A stretch of 38,703 nt of DNA from an uncultured Clostridia bacterium (GCA_944340905.1 CALVLT010000021.1:1-38703), one strand, 5' to 3'; shown: positions 8,383-17,902, numbered from the stretch's first letter. The notes: generated from the sequence alone by a model not told the origin. Program-made: numbers and translations.

Positions 8383-9397
8383 CGGGCGTCCCTTCGTCCG
8401 CGCCGAGCATCTCCTCCATCATGCCGATCAGCCCGCCGCGGCAGGCATCGAGCGCCTGATAGACGGAGGGCTTGATGCTCTTGGCCTTGGAGGAGCCGTG
8501 CGATTTGACGACGACCTTTTTCAGCCCGAGAAAGACGGAGCCGCCGAACCGTGAGTAGTCGAGCGCGCGCGTCAGCCCCTGAATGGGCTTTTTGGCGAAC
8601 AGATAGCTGAGCTTGCTGCCCAGCGACGCCGTGAACTCCTTTTTGAGCATCTCGGCGACCGTCTTGCCGCAGCCCTCGATGGCCTTGAGCGCAATATTGC
8701 CCGAGAACCCGTCCGCCACGGCGACGTCCACATCGCCGTACATGATGTCGCGCCCCTCGATGTTGCCCACGAAGTGAATGCCCTTTGCCGCCTTGAGCAG
8801 CTGATGCGCCTCCTGGTGCAGCGGATCGCCCTTGTGCTCCTCCGTTCCGTTGGTCAGAAGGCCCACCTTCGGCTCCTTGACGCCGAACGCCGCCAGCGCA
8901 TATGCGGACGCCATCACGCCGAACTGCACGAGATAGGCGGGCTTGCACTCGGCATTGGCGCCGCAGTCGCACAGCAGCGTCTGCGTGCCGCGCACGTTGG
9001 GGATGCCGGGGCAGAGCGCGGGGCGCATGACGCCCTTGATGCGTCCGATGAACATGATGCCGCCCGTGAGCACCGCACCCGTCGAACCAGCCGAGACAAA
9101 TCCGCCCGCCGAAATATCGTTCTTTAAGATGTTCAGCCCCACGACGAGGGAGCTGTCGCGCTTGGAGCGCACGGCGGAGGTGGGCACATCGTCGTTGGTG
9201 ATGACCTGCGAACAGTGCACGATCTCCACACGGGAGGCGTCGTAGGTATATCGGTCAAGTTCGTGTTTGACGAGCGCCTCGTCCCCCGTGAAAATGACCT
9301 TGAAATCGCCCCTGTCGGCGAGCGCGTCCAGCGCCCCCTTGACGATCTCGGCGGGCGCGTTGTCGCCCCCCATCGCATCCACAACGATTTTCAACAT
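8375..9397 (-). CDS. plsX: Phosphate acyltransferase PlsX
   Basis: 340-aa enzyme making acyl-phosphate from acyl-ACP for phosphatidic acid synthesis. The start at 9397 (MLKIVVDAMGGDNAP) is chosen because it has GGAGGAG a few nt upstream and begins as PlsX proteins do; upstream in-frame codons lie in the promoter. The DAMGGDNAP motif, the SAGSTGAVLTGG stretch and the PNVRGTQTLLCDCGAN stretch are family hallmarks. It is the first gene of the plsX-rnc-smc run and overlaps rnc by 8 nt. The acyl carrier protein gene that usually sits between plsX and rnc is absent here. Confidence 0.96.
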   Translation of the reverse strand: MLKIVVDAMGGDNAPAEIVKGALDALADRGDFKVIFTGDEALVKHELDRYTYDASRVEIVHCSQVITNDDVPTSAVRSKRDSSLVVGLNILKNDISAGGFVSAGSTGAVLTGGIMFIGRIKGVMRPALCPGIPNVRGTQTLLCDCGANAECKPAYLVQFGVMASAYALAAFGVKEPKVGLLTNGTEEHKGDPLHQEAHQLLKAAKGIHFVGNIEGRDIMYGDVDVAVADGFSGNIALKAIEGCGKTVAEMLKKEFTASLGSKLSYLFAKKPIQGLTRALDYSRFGGSVFLGLKKVVVKSHGSSKAKSIKPSVYQALDACRGGLIGMMEEMLGADEGTPDA

Positions 9398-9433
9398 GCT
9401 CTCCTCCCCGGAAAAGTCCAATCCTTTTCGGAT

Positions 9434-9462
9434 ATTATACCATTTTTCGGAAAAATTGACAA
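9434..9462 (-). promoter_or_regulatory. Promoter of the plsX-rnc-smc operon
   Basis: On the minus strand TTGTCA (9457-9462), 17-nt spacer, TATAAT (9434-9439). Transcription would start near 9427, about 30 nt before the plsX ATG. Confidence 0.8.
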
Positions 9463-9529
9463 GAGGATAACACGCCTTTTCCGAAAAAATGCGAGCGCCG
9501 TCCCGAACAGTCGGAACGGCGCAAGCCAT

Positions 9530-9735
9530 GACGGAAGGAGTTGCCCTTTACCGTCATAACTTCGCCTCTTCGAGGCTCGTGTGCCGCCTGCGGCGGCGAG
9601 CAGAGCGGAACGAAGTGGAGCGAAGAATCCCCTAATACGTTGTCTTAGGGGCACAAAAACGCAGACAAAGCCTCCCTCGAAGAGGGACTCTGATCCTTCC
9701 CCAAGGGAAATATCAAGCCATCATGAAAGCCCGTC
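9530..9735. repeat. Mosaic intergenic repeat block B
   Basis: A stretch between plsX and the cation-efflux gene with the CCCCTAA/TTAGGGG palindrome at 9629-9651 in the opposite orientation to block A. It also has a GTCATAACTTCGCCTC segment (about 9554) that recurs near 34738 and, inverted, near 3918. No gene is seen. Confidence 0.65.
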
Positions 9736-9740
9736 GGTTT

Positions 9741-10841
9741 CTACTCCCGTTCCACCGTGACGGACGGCTCGTAGTCGCCCAAGAGGCGCACGGCGCGTGA
9801 AACGGTGTTTTCGACTTCAGAATCGCTCAGGGGACAGTCGAAGGGAATGCCCACCTCGAACACCGCCTTCTTGGTGGTGCCGCGCACAAGGCGGAAATCG
9901 TGAATGTTCACGCCCTCCGCAATGCCCTCGACGGCGGCGCGCAGGCGCTGCTCCAATTCCTGCGCCTCCTCGTCGCCCATCACCACGGGGTCGAGGTGCA
10001 AGGTCATGACGACGCCCGTCTCCTCCTGCACTTTTCGCTCCAGCCCGTCGAGCACGGCGTGCGAGGTGAGCGCGGGAAGCTGCGCGTCCATCTCCGCGTG
10101 CGCCGTGGCAAATGTCACCCCTTTTCCGTACCCGTATACACGAAGATCGTGCACGCCGAGCACCCCTTCCCCCGTCAGCAAGATGGCGCGCAGCCGCTCC
10201 ACGAGCGCCCGATCGGGCGCCTGCCCCAGCAGTTTGGACCCCGCTTCGAGCAGCAGTTTCACCCCCTGCCAGCCGATAAAGAGCGCAACGAGGATGCCCA
10301 CCCAGCCGTCGGCGGCGACGTGCGCATACTGCGCGAGCAGGGCGCCCGCCAATACCGCGAGCGTGGCGATGCAGTCGCAGGCGGAATCGGTGGCGGCGGC
10401 GCGCAGCGGATCGGAATCGGTGCGCTTTGCCACGGCGCGGTAGCCCACGAACATGCCCGCCTTGACGAGCACCGAAACGCCCAGCACGAGATATACCCAC
10501 CATACGCTCGCATCCTGCGTGCCCGCGAGGATCTTGTCCAGCGATTCGCGCGCAAATTCGACGGCGAGCACAAGCACGAGAAAGGCGATGCACATGGACG
10601 CCACATACTCCGCGCGGCGGTGTCCGTAGGGGTGTTCCCTGTCGGCGGGCTTTTGCGCGACGCGGAAGGAGATGAGCGCAACCACGCTCGACGCGCAGTC
10701 GCTTAAATTGTTGACGCCGTCGGCTACGACGGACAGCAGCCCCGTCAGCGCGCCCGCGGCGATCTTGCCCGCCGCGAGCAGCGCATTGCACACCATGCCG
10801 ATGACGCTCGCCCGCGTCTGGGCGGAAAATTTTTCGTTCAT
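9741..10841 (-). CDS. Cation diffusion facilitator family transporter
   Basis: 366-aa divalent metal:proton antiporter of the cytoplasmic membrane. Hydrophobic spans lie at about 12-35, 36-60, 80-100, 114-136, 157-172 and 180-199. Likely metal-site residues are D41 and N45/D48 in DGVNNLSD (span 2) and D152/D156 in TDSACD (span 5). The loop HPYGHRRAEY (70-79) is a family hallmark. The C-terminal 150 residues form the cytoplasmic metallochaperone-like domain (VHDLRVYGYGKGVTFATAHAE). Two Asp in span 5 instead of His-Asp may point to a metal other than zinc, which is an inference. The promoter is so close that the mRNA probably begins at the ATG; no Shine-Dalgarno site is present. Confidence 0.92.
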   Translation of the reverse strand: MNEKFSAQTRASVIGMVCNALLAAGKIAAGALTGLLSVVADGVNNLSDCASSVVALISFRVAQKPADREHPYGHRRAEYVASMCIAFLVLVLAVEFARESLDKILAGTQDASVWWVYLVLGVSVLVKAGMFVGYRAVAKRTDSDPLRAAATDSACDCIATLAVLAGALLAQYAHVAADGWVGILVALFIGWQGVKLLLEAGSKLLGQAPDRALVERLRAILLTGEGVLGVHDLRVYGYGKGVTFATAHAEMDAQLPALTSHAVLDGLERKVQEETGVVMTLHLDPVVMGDEEAQELEQRLRAAVEGIAEGVNIHDFRLVRGTTKKAVFEVGIPFDCPLSDSEVENTVSRAVRLLGDYEPSVTVERE

Positions 10842-10847
10842 ACGCCC

Positions 10848-10876
10848 ATTATACGCATTTTTTCACGCGCTGTCAA
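10848..10876 (-). promoter_or_regulatory. Promoter giving a leaderless transcript
   Basis: Minus strand: TTGACA (10871-10876), 17-nt spacer, TATAAT (10848-10853), then six bases GGGCGT, then the ATG at 10839-10841. The expected transcription start coincides with the A of the start codon. Confidence 0.8.
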
Positions 10877-10963
10877 CGCATGCAAAAGGTATAAACCGGC
10901 GAAAAGCGGGCTATCATGTAAGTACGGTCGGGTGCGGTGCGCAAAACGATGCGCCGTTACATA

Positions 10964-13900
10964 CTATGATAACGGAGAACTCGCACCGAAGAGGAAATTA
11001 TGGTCGTCAAACGCGGAGAACTGTATTATGCCGATCTCTCCCCCGTCGTGGGGAGCGAACAGGGCGGCGTGCGCCCCGTGCTCATCGTGCAGAACGACAC
11101 GGGGAACAAGTATTCGCCCACCATCATTGCGGCGGCGGTGACGAGCAAGATCGGAAAAGCCCGCCTGCCCACGCACATCGAGCTGCCCCACGCCTTCGGG
11201 CTTGCCAAGGACAGCGTCATCCTGCTCGAGCAGATCAGAACGCTGGATAAGCGGCGGCTGCTCTCGCGCATCGGCGCGCTGCCGCCCGCCACCATGTCCC
11301 GCGTGGACCGCGCCATTCTCATCAGCCTCGGCTTTGAGGACGGCGCGCGGCACTTTGTCTGAACGCCGCCTGTTTCCCCGAACCGCCTGTCCTCCCGAAA
11401 ACTCCTTTGCCCTCCTCTGAAAGAACACCTCTTGAAAATTGCGCGCGGACGCACCTGCGTCCGCGCGCATTGCATGTAGAAAAATGAATTGCCAGTAGTT
11501 GCCCTCCGTCACCGCGCCCTCCCCCTCAAACGGGTCGCTCTCGCTGTAATAATAAATTGTTGCAGAAGTCAGATACGAATTATTATAACCTATGCTGATG
11601 CTCTCCCACTCTTCCTCCGTACCATGGTAGTAGACATTTTCCAACGAATAACAATCATGGAACGCAGAATCACCAATGTATGTCACACCGCTGCCGATCG
11701 TCACACTTGTAAGGTTGCTGCAAGCATTGAACGCTCCACCACCGATGCTCGTGACACTGTCCGGTATTGCGATGCTCGTCAGTCCACTGCATTCATAAAA
11801 TGCATATAAATTGATTTCATACTCCATTACCTGCGTGCCGTTATACGCAGTGAATGATTGCGGGAGCGTGAGTTGCGTTTCCGTACCGAAATATCCCACA
11901 AGGTACCCCGTGCTGCCGTCGTAAAGGAATCGGTAGCCATCCTCCGTGTCAGACAACCATGATCCCCCTTCCTGCGTATAGATATTTTTTGCAAATAACG
12001 CCACATTTCCATTATCATAACTTCCTGCCGTGAGAGACAGATCACTCTTGTTGAATACTTCCACAAGCCGCATGCACCCACTGAACGCATTCATTTCAAT
12101 GCTCTTTACGCTGCTGCCGATCGTCACGCTTGCAAGGTTTTTACAAGCATTGAACGCATATTCCCCAATGTTTGTCACGCTGTTCGGAATAATAATTTCT
12201 GTCAGCCCATTGCACCCAAAAAACGCAGAATCCCCGATACTTTGTATGCCGTTCCCAAATTTTATTTTTGAAAGACTGTTGCATCCAAAGAAGACAGAAT
12301 CCCCTATGTTCTGTACGCCATTACCTAAAGTAACACTGGTTAACCCAAAACAATTATAAAATGCACCTGTATCAATGACTTTTACAGAATCTGGGATAAT
12401 TATCTCTTCCAGTTCGAGGCAATTTAAAAAAGCGAACCTTGAGATGCTCTGTACACCGCTACCGATCGTTACGCTTTTTAAAGCGGTGCATTCCTCAAAA
12501 GCTCTCTCTCCAATATTTTTAACAGAATTAGGAATAACAATTTCCTTTAACGTTGTACAAAACGAAAAGGCATTTCCTCCAATTCCAGCCGTATCGGAAC
12601 GCAACGTAACGCTTTCCAAACTGTCGATAGAGGAATCGTATCCCACAACCCATCGATCAACATAGTATACCCCATCTTGTAGCAGAGTGAGTGTACTGCA
12701 ATTAGAGAACGCCCTTTCGCCAATATACATGACGGAATCGGGAATAATAATTTCTTTAAGCCCTGTACAATCCGCGAATGCCCAATCTCCGATGCTTGTA
12801 ACAGAATTTGGAATGCTGATGCTTGTTATTTCGCGGCAAGCGCTAAATGCATAATCACCGATACTTGTGACGGTATCCGGAAGTACAATGTCTCCCGTCA
12901 AGGTCTCCCCATCGACATAAACTGTACCGTACGAACGCATTAATGTTTCAAGACCACTTATCCCGCACCAACTCGCAACACTTCCTTGGTAATATATATC
13001 AGATAACGATGTACACATGGAAAATGCACTATTGCCAATCGTCTGTATGCTAATCGGGAGTGTTACTGTCTCCAGCAAAATACATTTCTGAAATGCGTAA
13101 TCCCCTATTGCATGACATGCACTGCCTTCTTCAAAAGCTACGCTCTTCAAGTTAGCATTTGAACAAAATGCATTGTCGCGTATTTCTTGAACATGAGAAG
13201 GTATAATAAGGTTGGTTAAAAGCTGACCGCCTATGTACAAATTCTCTGCCAACCAAATTCCATAACTTGTATTATATTCAACATTTAGGTTGAGCCATCC
13301 GCTGATATCACCGTCATAGTAGTAATTTTTAATCTTGGTCTCAATCGGAAAAGCAGCAACACCGATATTTGTCAAACTTGCAGGAATCTGAATATAATTC
13401 ATAGAAATAGCGGATGCAAAAGCCAACGATCCTATGCTACGTAGCTGGCTGTTCTCTCCATACTGTACGCTTTGAATGTTTGAACATTCATAAAATGCAT
13501 AATCACCGATCACCTCTACGCTATCCGGCATCTTTATTATACCCCCTAAAGAGTCACAACCCAAAAAGGCTCTGTTCTCTACTGAAGATAACTGACTGTC
13601 TGTCTCAAACCTTAATCCGCTTATGGAAACACACTCTTCAAAAGCAGATACGCCTATTTTTTCTACGCTATAGGGAATATTTAAAATACCAGATAAAGCT
13701 GTACACCCGCAAAAGGCTTTCTCGCCAATTTCTGCGATACCGCTCCCCAATGTTAAAGTATATAAATTAACACAATTTGCAAATGTATAGGGTGCAATTA
13801 CTTCCAAATTATTATTGTTTTCAAATAAGACGGCAGTAAGCTTTGTACAACCATAAAAAGCATACTGTTCGATTTCCTGAACAGTCGTAGGAATATACAA

Positions 13901-16108
13901 TTCGCCCTGTAAATTAACGCAATCAGCAAATGCATACTCTTTGATTGATTGAAGATTGCTGTTATTCTCAAACACTACGCTCGTGATGTCAAGCCCCTTG
14001 AATGCATATGACTCAATAATGGCAACCTCTTTCGGTATAACAATTTCCCCTTTTAATTCAATACCATTTACATAAATCGGGACATTGGCTTCAACTAACT
14101 CCTGTAGCCCTTGAATCGCACACCAACCATTGATATTCCCTGAATATTCTATTTTAGATAGATTTGAACTTATGGGAAGACATCCCGCCTCTATTAAATT
14201 TATGCTTGCCGGTATTTTTATTTCTGCTATGCCGTTATTCCCATCTGGCCTGTATTGCCTGTAAAAAGCTTTCGTTGTTAAAACGGTTCCACCCAAAATA
14301 TCAATTCTTCTTAAATTGTACATATAGTTTGGCGTCTCAGATTCAAAAATATATCCTAAATAATTATTGATCGGATCATCTTTGGTTGCCCCCACAAACG
14401 GAATCGTTATACTATTTAGTTTAGTACTGTCAGACAATATTCCATACCCCATCCTCACCACTGTATCGGGAAACACTATCTCGGTCAAACCACTACAATT
14501 TTGGAAAGCATAATCGCAAACATACTGTAAATTGGTATCTGCCGAAAAAACGATTGTTTCTACATCTGTACAGGAAGAAAAAGCATATTCGGCTATTCCT
14601 TTTATAGGGAAATTGATATTAATCGATGTTGAATCATTATCACAGTCAAGTATCCAACCGCTCAAATGCATAATGCCATTCGTAAATTGCATATCTGCCG
14701 AGGCTATACCCGTATTCTGCCCGATATAAGTTAAACTATCGGGCAAATTAACCTCTTTCAGTGGCTCGTACCATGCTGCGAATGCCTGACTCCCTATTCT
14801 TGTGATTCCATCGGGAAGCTTGATTTCCTGAACATAAGAACATTTAAAAGCCTCGTCTCCAATTTCTTTGACCTGATAGCTTTTCCCATCTATCCATACT
14901 TCTTTCGGTACAGAAACAATCTCACTTGATCCGATATATCTGGAAACAACCACCCCTTGACTGGTCAAAACAAAGTGCATATCTTCTGTTGATACGAAAT
15001 TCTTATCTGTCACCTCGTAATAAGTAGTGTATTGAGCATCCAGCCATTGAACATCCGCTGCTTGATTTTCACAATATATAATCAGCGGGTTATTTGTTCC
15101 AAAGCCGTCATACCCCTCAAAAGCAAGGTTCCCCGCCTTTGTAATGGGATATTCCTTTTTGTTTTTCGTAATTGAATGAGGGATATAAACGGTTTTTTCC
15201 GACGTATTACACCTTGTCAAAATTGCATGGTCATCCTGAATAAGATATTCCAATCCTTCCTCTTGAACCAGTGCATCAAAAACGCAACCCCAATATATTT
15301 CAGTATTTGTGGAATAATGCCAATAATCATCCTTATGCCACAAAGGTGCATCGTCTCCAACATCTTGTTCGGCTAAACTATAAAATACGATATCGCCGCA
15401 ATATGAGAACGCATCGGCGCCCATTGTTGATAGATTTTTTGGTAAAATAACGCTTTTTAAAAAGGAGCACCTAAAAAATGCCTCATAACCAATCGTTTCC
15501 AAGTTGCTATTTTCGCCAAAAATTACAGAAAATATCGTAGAATCGGAAAATGCTCCATCATCAATTATTTTTATAGTATCAGGAAAAGTCACATCAAAAA
15601 TGGTTTTATCTGAAAACGCATTGCTTCCTATGCGAGTTACAGGCAAACCATTATATATTTCCGGTATAGTTATATTTCTTTCATTGAAATTCCCTTGCAT
15701 CCCGACACAGGAATATGATTGTTTATCTTCGTTCAATTGAAAATAGAATCCGGAAGTGTTTGATAAAAGAGTAATTTCAGTACGAGCATCACATCTAGAA
15801 CAATGGTATGATTTTTCTCCATCGTTTTGTTCTGTAGGAATAATATCTATTGTCCACTCCGTCTCCCACAAATGACCAGCTGGAATAACGGTGTCATAAA
15901 TCTCCAATTGACCTTCTGAATCAGAAAAGACCCTGTCACATAAAGAACAATGCCAATACTCTACATTGCCATCAGTAGTACAAGTCTCAGGTACAGCTTG
16001 TACATATTCTAATGAATGGTTATGGCCTGTTGTACACGAAGTGATGCCGAAGACGCAGAAAAGCGCCATCAGAACCGTGATCAATGCGATCGCCAATTTG
16101 TGTTTCAT
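10964..16108 (-). CDS. BspA-like leucine-rich-repeat lipoprotein
   Basis: Large cell-surface protein, 1,714 aa as an open frame. Residues 1-25 are a lipoprotein signal ending ITSC (C25). Residues about 28-112 hold two Cys-pair units (HCSLC, HCSRC) common ahead of such repeats. From about 130 to 1,520 run dozens of 23-residue repeats of the type [21 protein letters not shown], as in Treponema/Bacteroides BspA adhesins. The true C-terminus is probably near residue 1,539, after EGNYWQF (DNA about 11490), because similar proteins end soon after a GNYW motif; the remaining 175 residues translate a terminator stem (11441-11468) and the antisense of mazF, and look nothing like the family. Stop loss or a small deletion is inferred. 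Ribosome site AGGAGG is 7 nt upstream. The middle and N-terminal part of the gene is clearly AT-richer than its neighbours. Function: adhesion or binding, inferred. Confidence 0.88.
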   Translation of the reverse strand: MKHKLAIALITVLMALFCVFGITSCTTGHNHSLEYVQAVPETCTTDGNVEYWHCSLCDRVFSDSEGQLEIYDTVIPAGHLWETEWTIDIIPTEQNDGEKSYHCSRCDARTEITLLSNTSGFYFQLNEDKQSYSCVGMQGNFNERNITIPEIYNGLPVTRIGSNAFSDKTIFDVTFPDTIKIIDDGAFSDSTIFSVIFGENSNLETIGYEAFFRCSFLKSVILPKNLSTMGADAFSYCGDIVFYSLAEQDVGDDAPLWHKDDYWHYSTNTEIYWGCVFDALVQEEGLEYLIQDDHAILTRCNTSEKTVYIPHSITKNKKEYPITKAGNLAFEGYDGFGTNNPLIIYCENQAADVQWLDAQYTTYYEVTDKNFVSTEDMHFVLTSQGVVVSRYIGSSEIVSVPKEVWIDGKSYQVKEIGDEAFKCSYVQEIKLPDGITRIGSQAFAAWYEPLKEVNLPDSLTYIGQNTGIASADMQFTNGIMHLSGWILDCDNDSTSININFPIKGIAEYAFSSCTDVETIVFSADTNLQYVCDYAFQNCSGLTEIVFPDTVVRMGYGILSDSTKLNSITIPFVGATKDDPINNYLGYIFESETPNYMYNLRRIDILGGTVLTTKAFYRQYRPDGNNGIAEIKIPASINLIEAGCLPISSNLSKIEYSGNINGWCAIQGLQELVEANVPIYVNGIELKGEIVIPKEVAIIESYAFKGLDITSVVFENNSNLQSIKEYAFADCVNLQGELYIPTTVQEIEQYAFYGCTKLTAVLFENNNNLEVIAPYTFANCVNLYTLTLGSGIAEIGEKAFCGCTALSGILNIPYSVEKIGVSAFEECVSISGLRFETDSQLSSVENRAFLGCDSLGGIIKMPDSVEVIGDYAFYECSNIQSVQYGENSQLRSIGSLAFASAISMNYIQIPASLTNIGVAAFPIETKIKNYYYDGDISGWLNLNVEYNTSYGIWLAENLYIGGQLLTNLIIPSHVQEIRDNAFCSNANLKSVAFEEGSACHAIGDYAFQKCILLETVTLPISIQTIGNSAFSMCTSLSDIYYQGSVASWCGISGLETLMRSYGTVYVDGETLTGDIVLPDTVTSIGDYAFSACREITSISIPNSVTSIGDWAFADCTGLKEIIIPDSVMYIGERAFSNCSTLTLLQDGVYYVDRWVVGYDSSIDSLESVTLRSDTAGIGGNAFSFCTTLKEIVIPNSVKNIGERAFEECTALKSVTIGSGVQSISRFAFLNCLELEEIIIPDSVKVIDTGAFYNCFGLTSVTLGNGVQNIGDSVFFGCNSLSKIKFGNGIQSIGDSAFFGCNGLTEIIIPNSVTNIGEYAFNACKNLASVTIGSSVKSIEMNAFSGCMRLVEVFNKSDLSLTAGSYDNGNVALFAKNIYTQEGGSWLSDTEDGYRFLYDGSTGYLVGYFGTETQLTLPQSFTAYNGTQVMEYEINLYAFYECSGLTSIAIPDSVTSIGGGAFNACSNLTSVTIGSGVTYIGDSAFHDCYSLENVYYHGTEEEWESISIGYNNSYLTSATIYYYSESDPFEGEGAVTEGNYWQFIFLHAMRADAGASARNFQEVFFQRRAKEFSGGQAVRGNRRRSDKVPRAVLKAEADENGAVHAGHGGGRQRADAREQPPLIQRSDLLEQDDAVLGKPEGVGQLDVRGQAGFSDLARHRRRNDGGRILVPRVVLHDEHGAHAALFAPHDGGEIGIIQFSAFDDHNFLFGASSPLS
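11000..11362 (+). CDS. mazF: MazF/PemK-family endoribonuclease toxin
   Basis: 120-aa sequence-specific mRNA interferase of the EndoA/MazF type. It starts [20 protein letters not shown], has [12 protein letters not shown] (R25) and [10 protein letters not shown] (T48); Arg25 and Thr48 match the catalytic pair known in Bacillus subtilis MazF. Ribosome site GAGG is 5 nt upstream of the ATG. No MazE-like antitoxin gene is found in the 158 bp to the cation-efflux gene or downstream, so it stands alone in the window. The opposite strand is fully covered by the extended reading frame of the leucine-rich-repeat gene. A weak -10 (TATGAT, 10965-10970) is visible without a good -35. Confidence 0.95.
   Translation: MVVKRGELYYADLSPVVGSEQGGVRPVLIVQNDTGNKYSPTIIAAAVTSKIGKARLPTHIELPHAFGLAKDSVILLEQIRTLDKRRLLSRIGALPPATMSRVDRAILISLGFEDGARHFV
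11441..11468 (-). terminator. Terminator between mazF and the repeat lipoprotein gene
   Basis: GCGCGCGGACGCA, 2-nt loop, TGCGTCCGCGCGC: a perfect 13-bp stem. On the minus strand it is followed by AATTTTC, so it would mainly end the lipoprotein transcript; on the plus strand it lies 79 nt past the mazF stop but without a U-run. The lipoprotein reading frame passes straight through it. Confidence 0.6.
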
Positions 16109-16136
16109 ATCCTACCCTCCTTTTTTTTGCAGAGCG

Positions 16137-16168
16137 TAAAAAAGCGCGTCTTCAACCGAAGACACGCC
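16137..16168 (-). terminator. Intrinsic terminator in the leader of the repeat lipoprotein
   Basis: On the minus strand GCGTGTCTTC, 4-5 nt loop, GAAGACGCGC, then TTTTTT. It lies between the promoter (16282-16310) and the ribosome site of the lipoprotein gene, so it can only stop that gene's own transcript or read-through from citrate synthase. An outer pairing, TGCAGGGCGT with ACGCTCTGCA, overlaps the terminator stem and could compete with it. Confidence 0.65.
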
Positions 16169-16190
16169 CTGCATTAGTGTCTCCGATTGT

Positions 16191-16276
16191 TGCTACACAA
16201 ACTTTCACATAACGGAAAACAGAGATACGAAATGCCTGATTCGTATCCGTTATGTGAATATTCAGTTTGTGTAGCA
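16191..16276 (-). promoter_or_regulatory. Long stem-loop at the 5' end of the lipoprotein mRNA
   Basis: Three successive inverted segments pair across an 86-nt stretch: TGCTACACAAACT with AGTTTGTGTAGCA, TTCACATAACGGA with TCCGTTATGTGAA, and GATACGA with TCGTATC. The predicted transcription start (about 16275) sits at the first base of the structure, so the mRNA would begin with this hairpin and then meet the terminator at 16137-16168. It may be a regulatory RNA leader; a palindromic miniature element is the alternative. Confidence 0.55.
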
Positions 16277-16281
16277 CCTAC

Positions 16282-16310
16282 AGTATACCACAGGCGGAAA
16301 AAATATGCAA
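16282..16310 (-). promoter_or_regulatory. Promoter of the repeat lipoprotein gene
   Basis: Minus strand: TTGCAT (16305-16310), 17-nt spacer, TATACT (16282-16287). It gives a leader of about 165 nt that contains the long hairpin and the terminator. Confidence 0.65.
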
Positions 16311-16347
16311 CTCTGCCGCGGAAGATTCTCCAAAAAAATGAATAAAT

Positions 16348-16375
16348 GCGCGGCGGGGCAAATGCTCCGCCGCGC
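16348..16375 (-). terminator. Terminator after citrate synthase
   Basis: GCGCGGCGGGGCA and TGCTCCGCCGCGC pair with one G-U over a 2-nt loop. On the minus strand a T-rich run (ATTTATTCATTTTTTTGG) follows. It lies 100 bp past the citrate synthase stop. Confidence 0.7.
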
Positions 16376-16436
16376 AGATAGAACGATCGGCATTCATACG
16401 CCGCCCGACAACGACGGCATCATTCACCATAATAAC

Positions 16437-16461
16437 GCCGCCCGACGCGGCGTCGGGCGGC
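16437..16461 (-). terminator. Stem-loop next to the citrate synthase stop
   Basis: GCCGCCCGACG, loop CGG, CGTCGGGCGGC: a perfect 11-bp stem 13 bp past the stop codon. The tract after it on the minus strand (GTTATTATGG) is a weak U-run, so it may protect the 3' end while the next stem (16348-16375) terminates. Confidence 0.5.
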
Positions 16462-16474
16462 AATTTCTTCATAC

Positions 16475-17857
16475 TCACTTGCGTTCCTTGAGCGGCACAT
16501 AGTTTCTGCGTTCGGCAACGCTTGCGTAGGCGGGGCGGATGATCTTGCCCGCGTTGACAAGCTCTTCCATGCGGTGCGCGCTCCAGCCCGCCATGCGCGC
16601 AATGGCGAAGATGGGCGTGTACAGCTCCACGGGAATGTTCAACAGGCGATAGGCAAAGCCGCTGTAGAAGTCCACATTGGCGGATACGCCCTTGTAAATT
16701 TTGCGTTTTTTGCCGATGATCTCGGGCGCGAGCTGCTCCACGCGCCTGTACAGTTCGTATTCCTCGTGCAGCCCCTTTTCGTAGGAGAGTTTTTCGACAA
16801 ACTCCTTGAAAATCTTTGCACGGGGATCGGAAATGGAGTACACGGCGTGGCCGATGCCGTAAATCAGCCCCGCGCCGTCGAACGCCTTGCCGTCCACAAG
16901 GGCGGTGAGATAGTCGGCGAGCTGTTTGTCGTCGCGCGTGTCGATGTTCTTTTTCATGTCGTCGAACATCTGCATGACGCGGATATTCGCGCCGCCGTGG
17001 CGGGGGCCTTTGAGCGAGGCGAGCGCCGCCGCGATCGCCGAGTATGTATCGGTGCCCGAGGAGGTGACGACGTGCGTCGTGAACGAGGAATTGTTCCCCC
17101 CGCCGTGTTCGGCGTGCAGCACGAGCGCCATATCCAGCACGCGCGCCTCGAGGTCGGTATACTTGCAGTCCTGCCGCAGCATGTAGAGAATGTTTTCCGC
17201 CATCGTCAGATCGGTGCGCGGGCGGTGGATGACGAGCGAATCGTTGTTGTTGTAGAAGTTCGCCGCCGCATAGGAATACACCGCGAAGATGGGCACTTCC
17301 GCAATGAGCTGCAGGCACTGCCGCATGACGTTCTCGGGCGAGGTGTTGTTGGGGTCGGGGTCATACGGGAACAGGGACAGGACGCACCGCATCAGGGTGT
17401 TCATCATGTCGGACGAGGGCGACTTCATGATAATATCGCGCACAAAATTCTTGGGCAGCGTGTAGAATTCGCCCAGCAGCGAGGAAAAGGACTTGAGCTC
17501 GCGCTGCGTGGGCAGCTTGCCCGTCAGCAGAAGGTAGGTCGTCTCCTCAAACCCTGCCCGCTCATCCTTCAAGAATCCCTTGACCAGCTCGTTGACGTTG
17601 ATGCCGCGGTAGTACAGCTCGCCCTCCACGGGAACAAGCTTGCCGTCCACCGTCTCCATCGAGCGGATCTCGGAGATTTCGGTCAGCCCTGCCAGCACGC
17701 CCCGCCCGTCCAGATCGCGCAGACCCTTCTTGACGTCGTACTGCTCGTAGTATTTCGGATCGATGCGGCAGGCATCCGCGCATTGGCGCGTCAGGTCCCC
17801 GATCTTCATCCATTCATCCTTGGTAAGGAAGCCGTCTTCCCTTTCATTGACAGCCAT
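16475..17857 (-). CDS. gltA: Citrate synthase
   Basis: 460-aa enzyme condensing acetyl-CoA and oxaloacetate into citrate. All three catalytic positions are present: H287 in GPRHGGAN, H337 in GIGHAVY and D396 in NVDFYSG; the HAEHGGGNNSSFT stretch (248-260) matches the substrate-binding loop. An N-terminal extension of about 60 residues precedes the usual core (GLRDLDGRGV, then YYRGINVNEL). The end of the core reads LYTPIFAIARMAGWSAHRMEE, typical of the family. A 2-methylcitrate activity cannot be excluded. Ribosome site AAAGGAGG lies 8 nt upstream of the ATG; it has its own promoter and is a single-gene unit. No aconitase or isocitrate dehydrogenase is adjacent; the likely role is glutamate synthesis in an anaerobe (inference). 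Confidence 0.96.
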   Translation of the reverse strand: MAVNEREDGFLTKDEWMKIGDLTRQCADACRIDPKYYEQYDVKKGLRDLDGRGVLAGLTEISEIRSMETVDGKLVPVEGELYYRGINVNELVKGFLKDERAGFEETTYLLLTGKLPTQRELKSFSSLLGEFYTLPKNFVRDIIMKSPSSDMMNTLMRCVLSLFPYDPDPNNTSPENVMRQCLQLIAEVPIFAVYSYAAANFYNNNDSLVIHRPRTDLTMAENILYMLRQDCKYTDLEARVLDMALVLHAEHGGGNNSSFTTHVVTSSGTDTYSAIAAALASLKGPRHGGANIRVMQMFDDMKKNIDTRDDKQLADYLTALVDGKAFDGAGLIYGIGHAVYSISDPRAKIFKEFVEKLSYEKGLHEEYELYRRVEQLAPEIIGKKRKIYKGVSANVDFYSGFAYRLLNIPVELYTPIFAIARMAGWSAHRMEELVNAGKIIRPAYASVAERRNYVPLKERK

Positions 17858-17902
17858 AAAATTGCCTCCTTTGCCGCGCGAGGCGGTCCCGCGGCTGTTT
17901 TA

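Noticed and set aside
9398-9529. A longer PlsX N-terminus
   Set aside because: The extension would run through the -10 and -35 boxes; the start at 9397 has a good ribosome site and matches the family.
10932-11141. A 69-codon frame overlapping the start of mazF, considered as an antitoxin
   Set aside because: It lies mostly inside mazF in another frame, has no ribosome site and nothing like MazE's DNA-binding or acidic tail.
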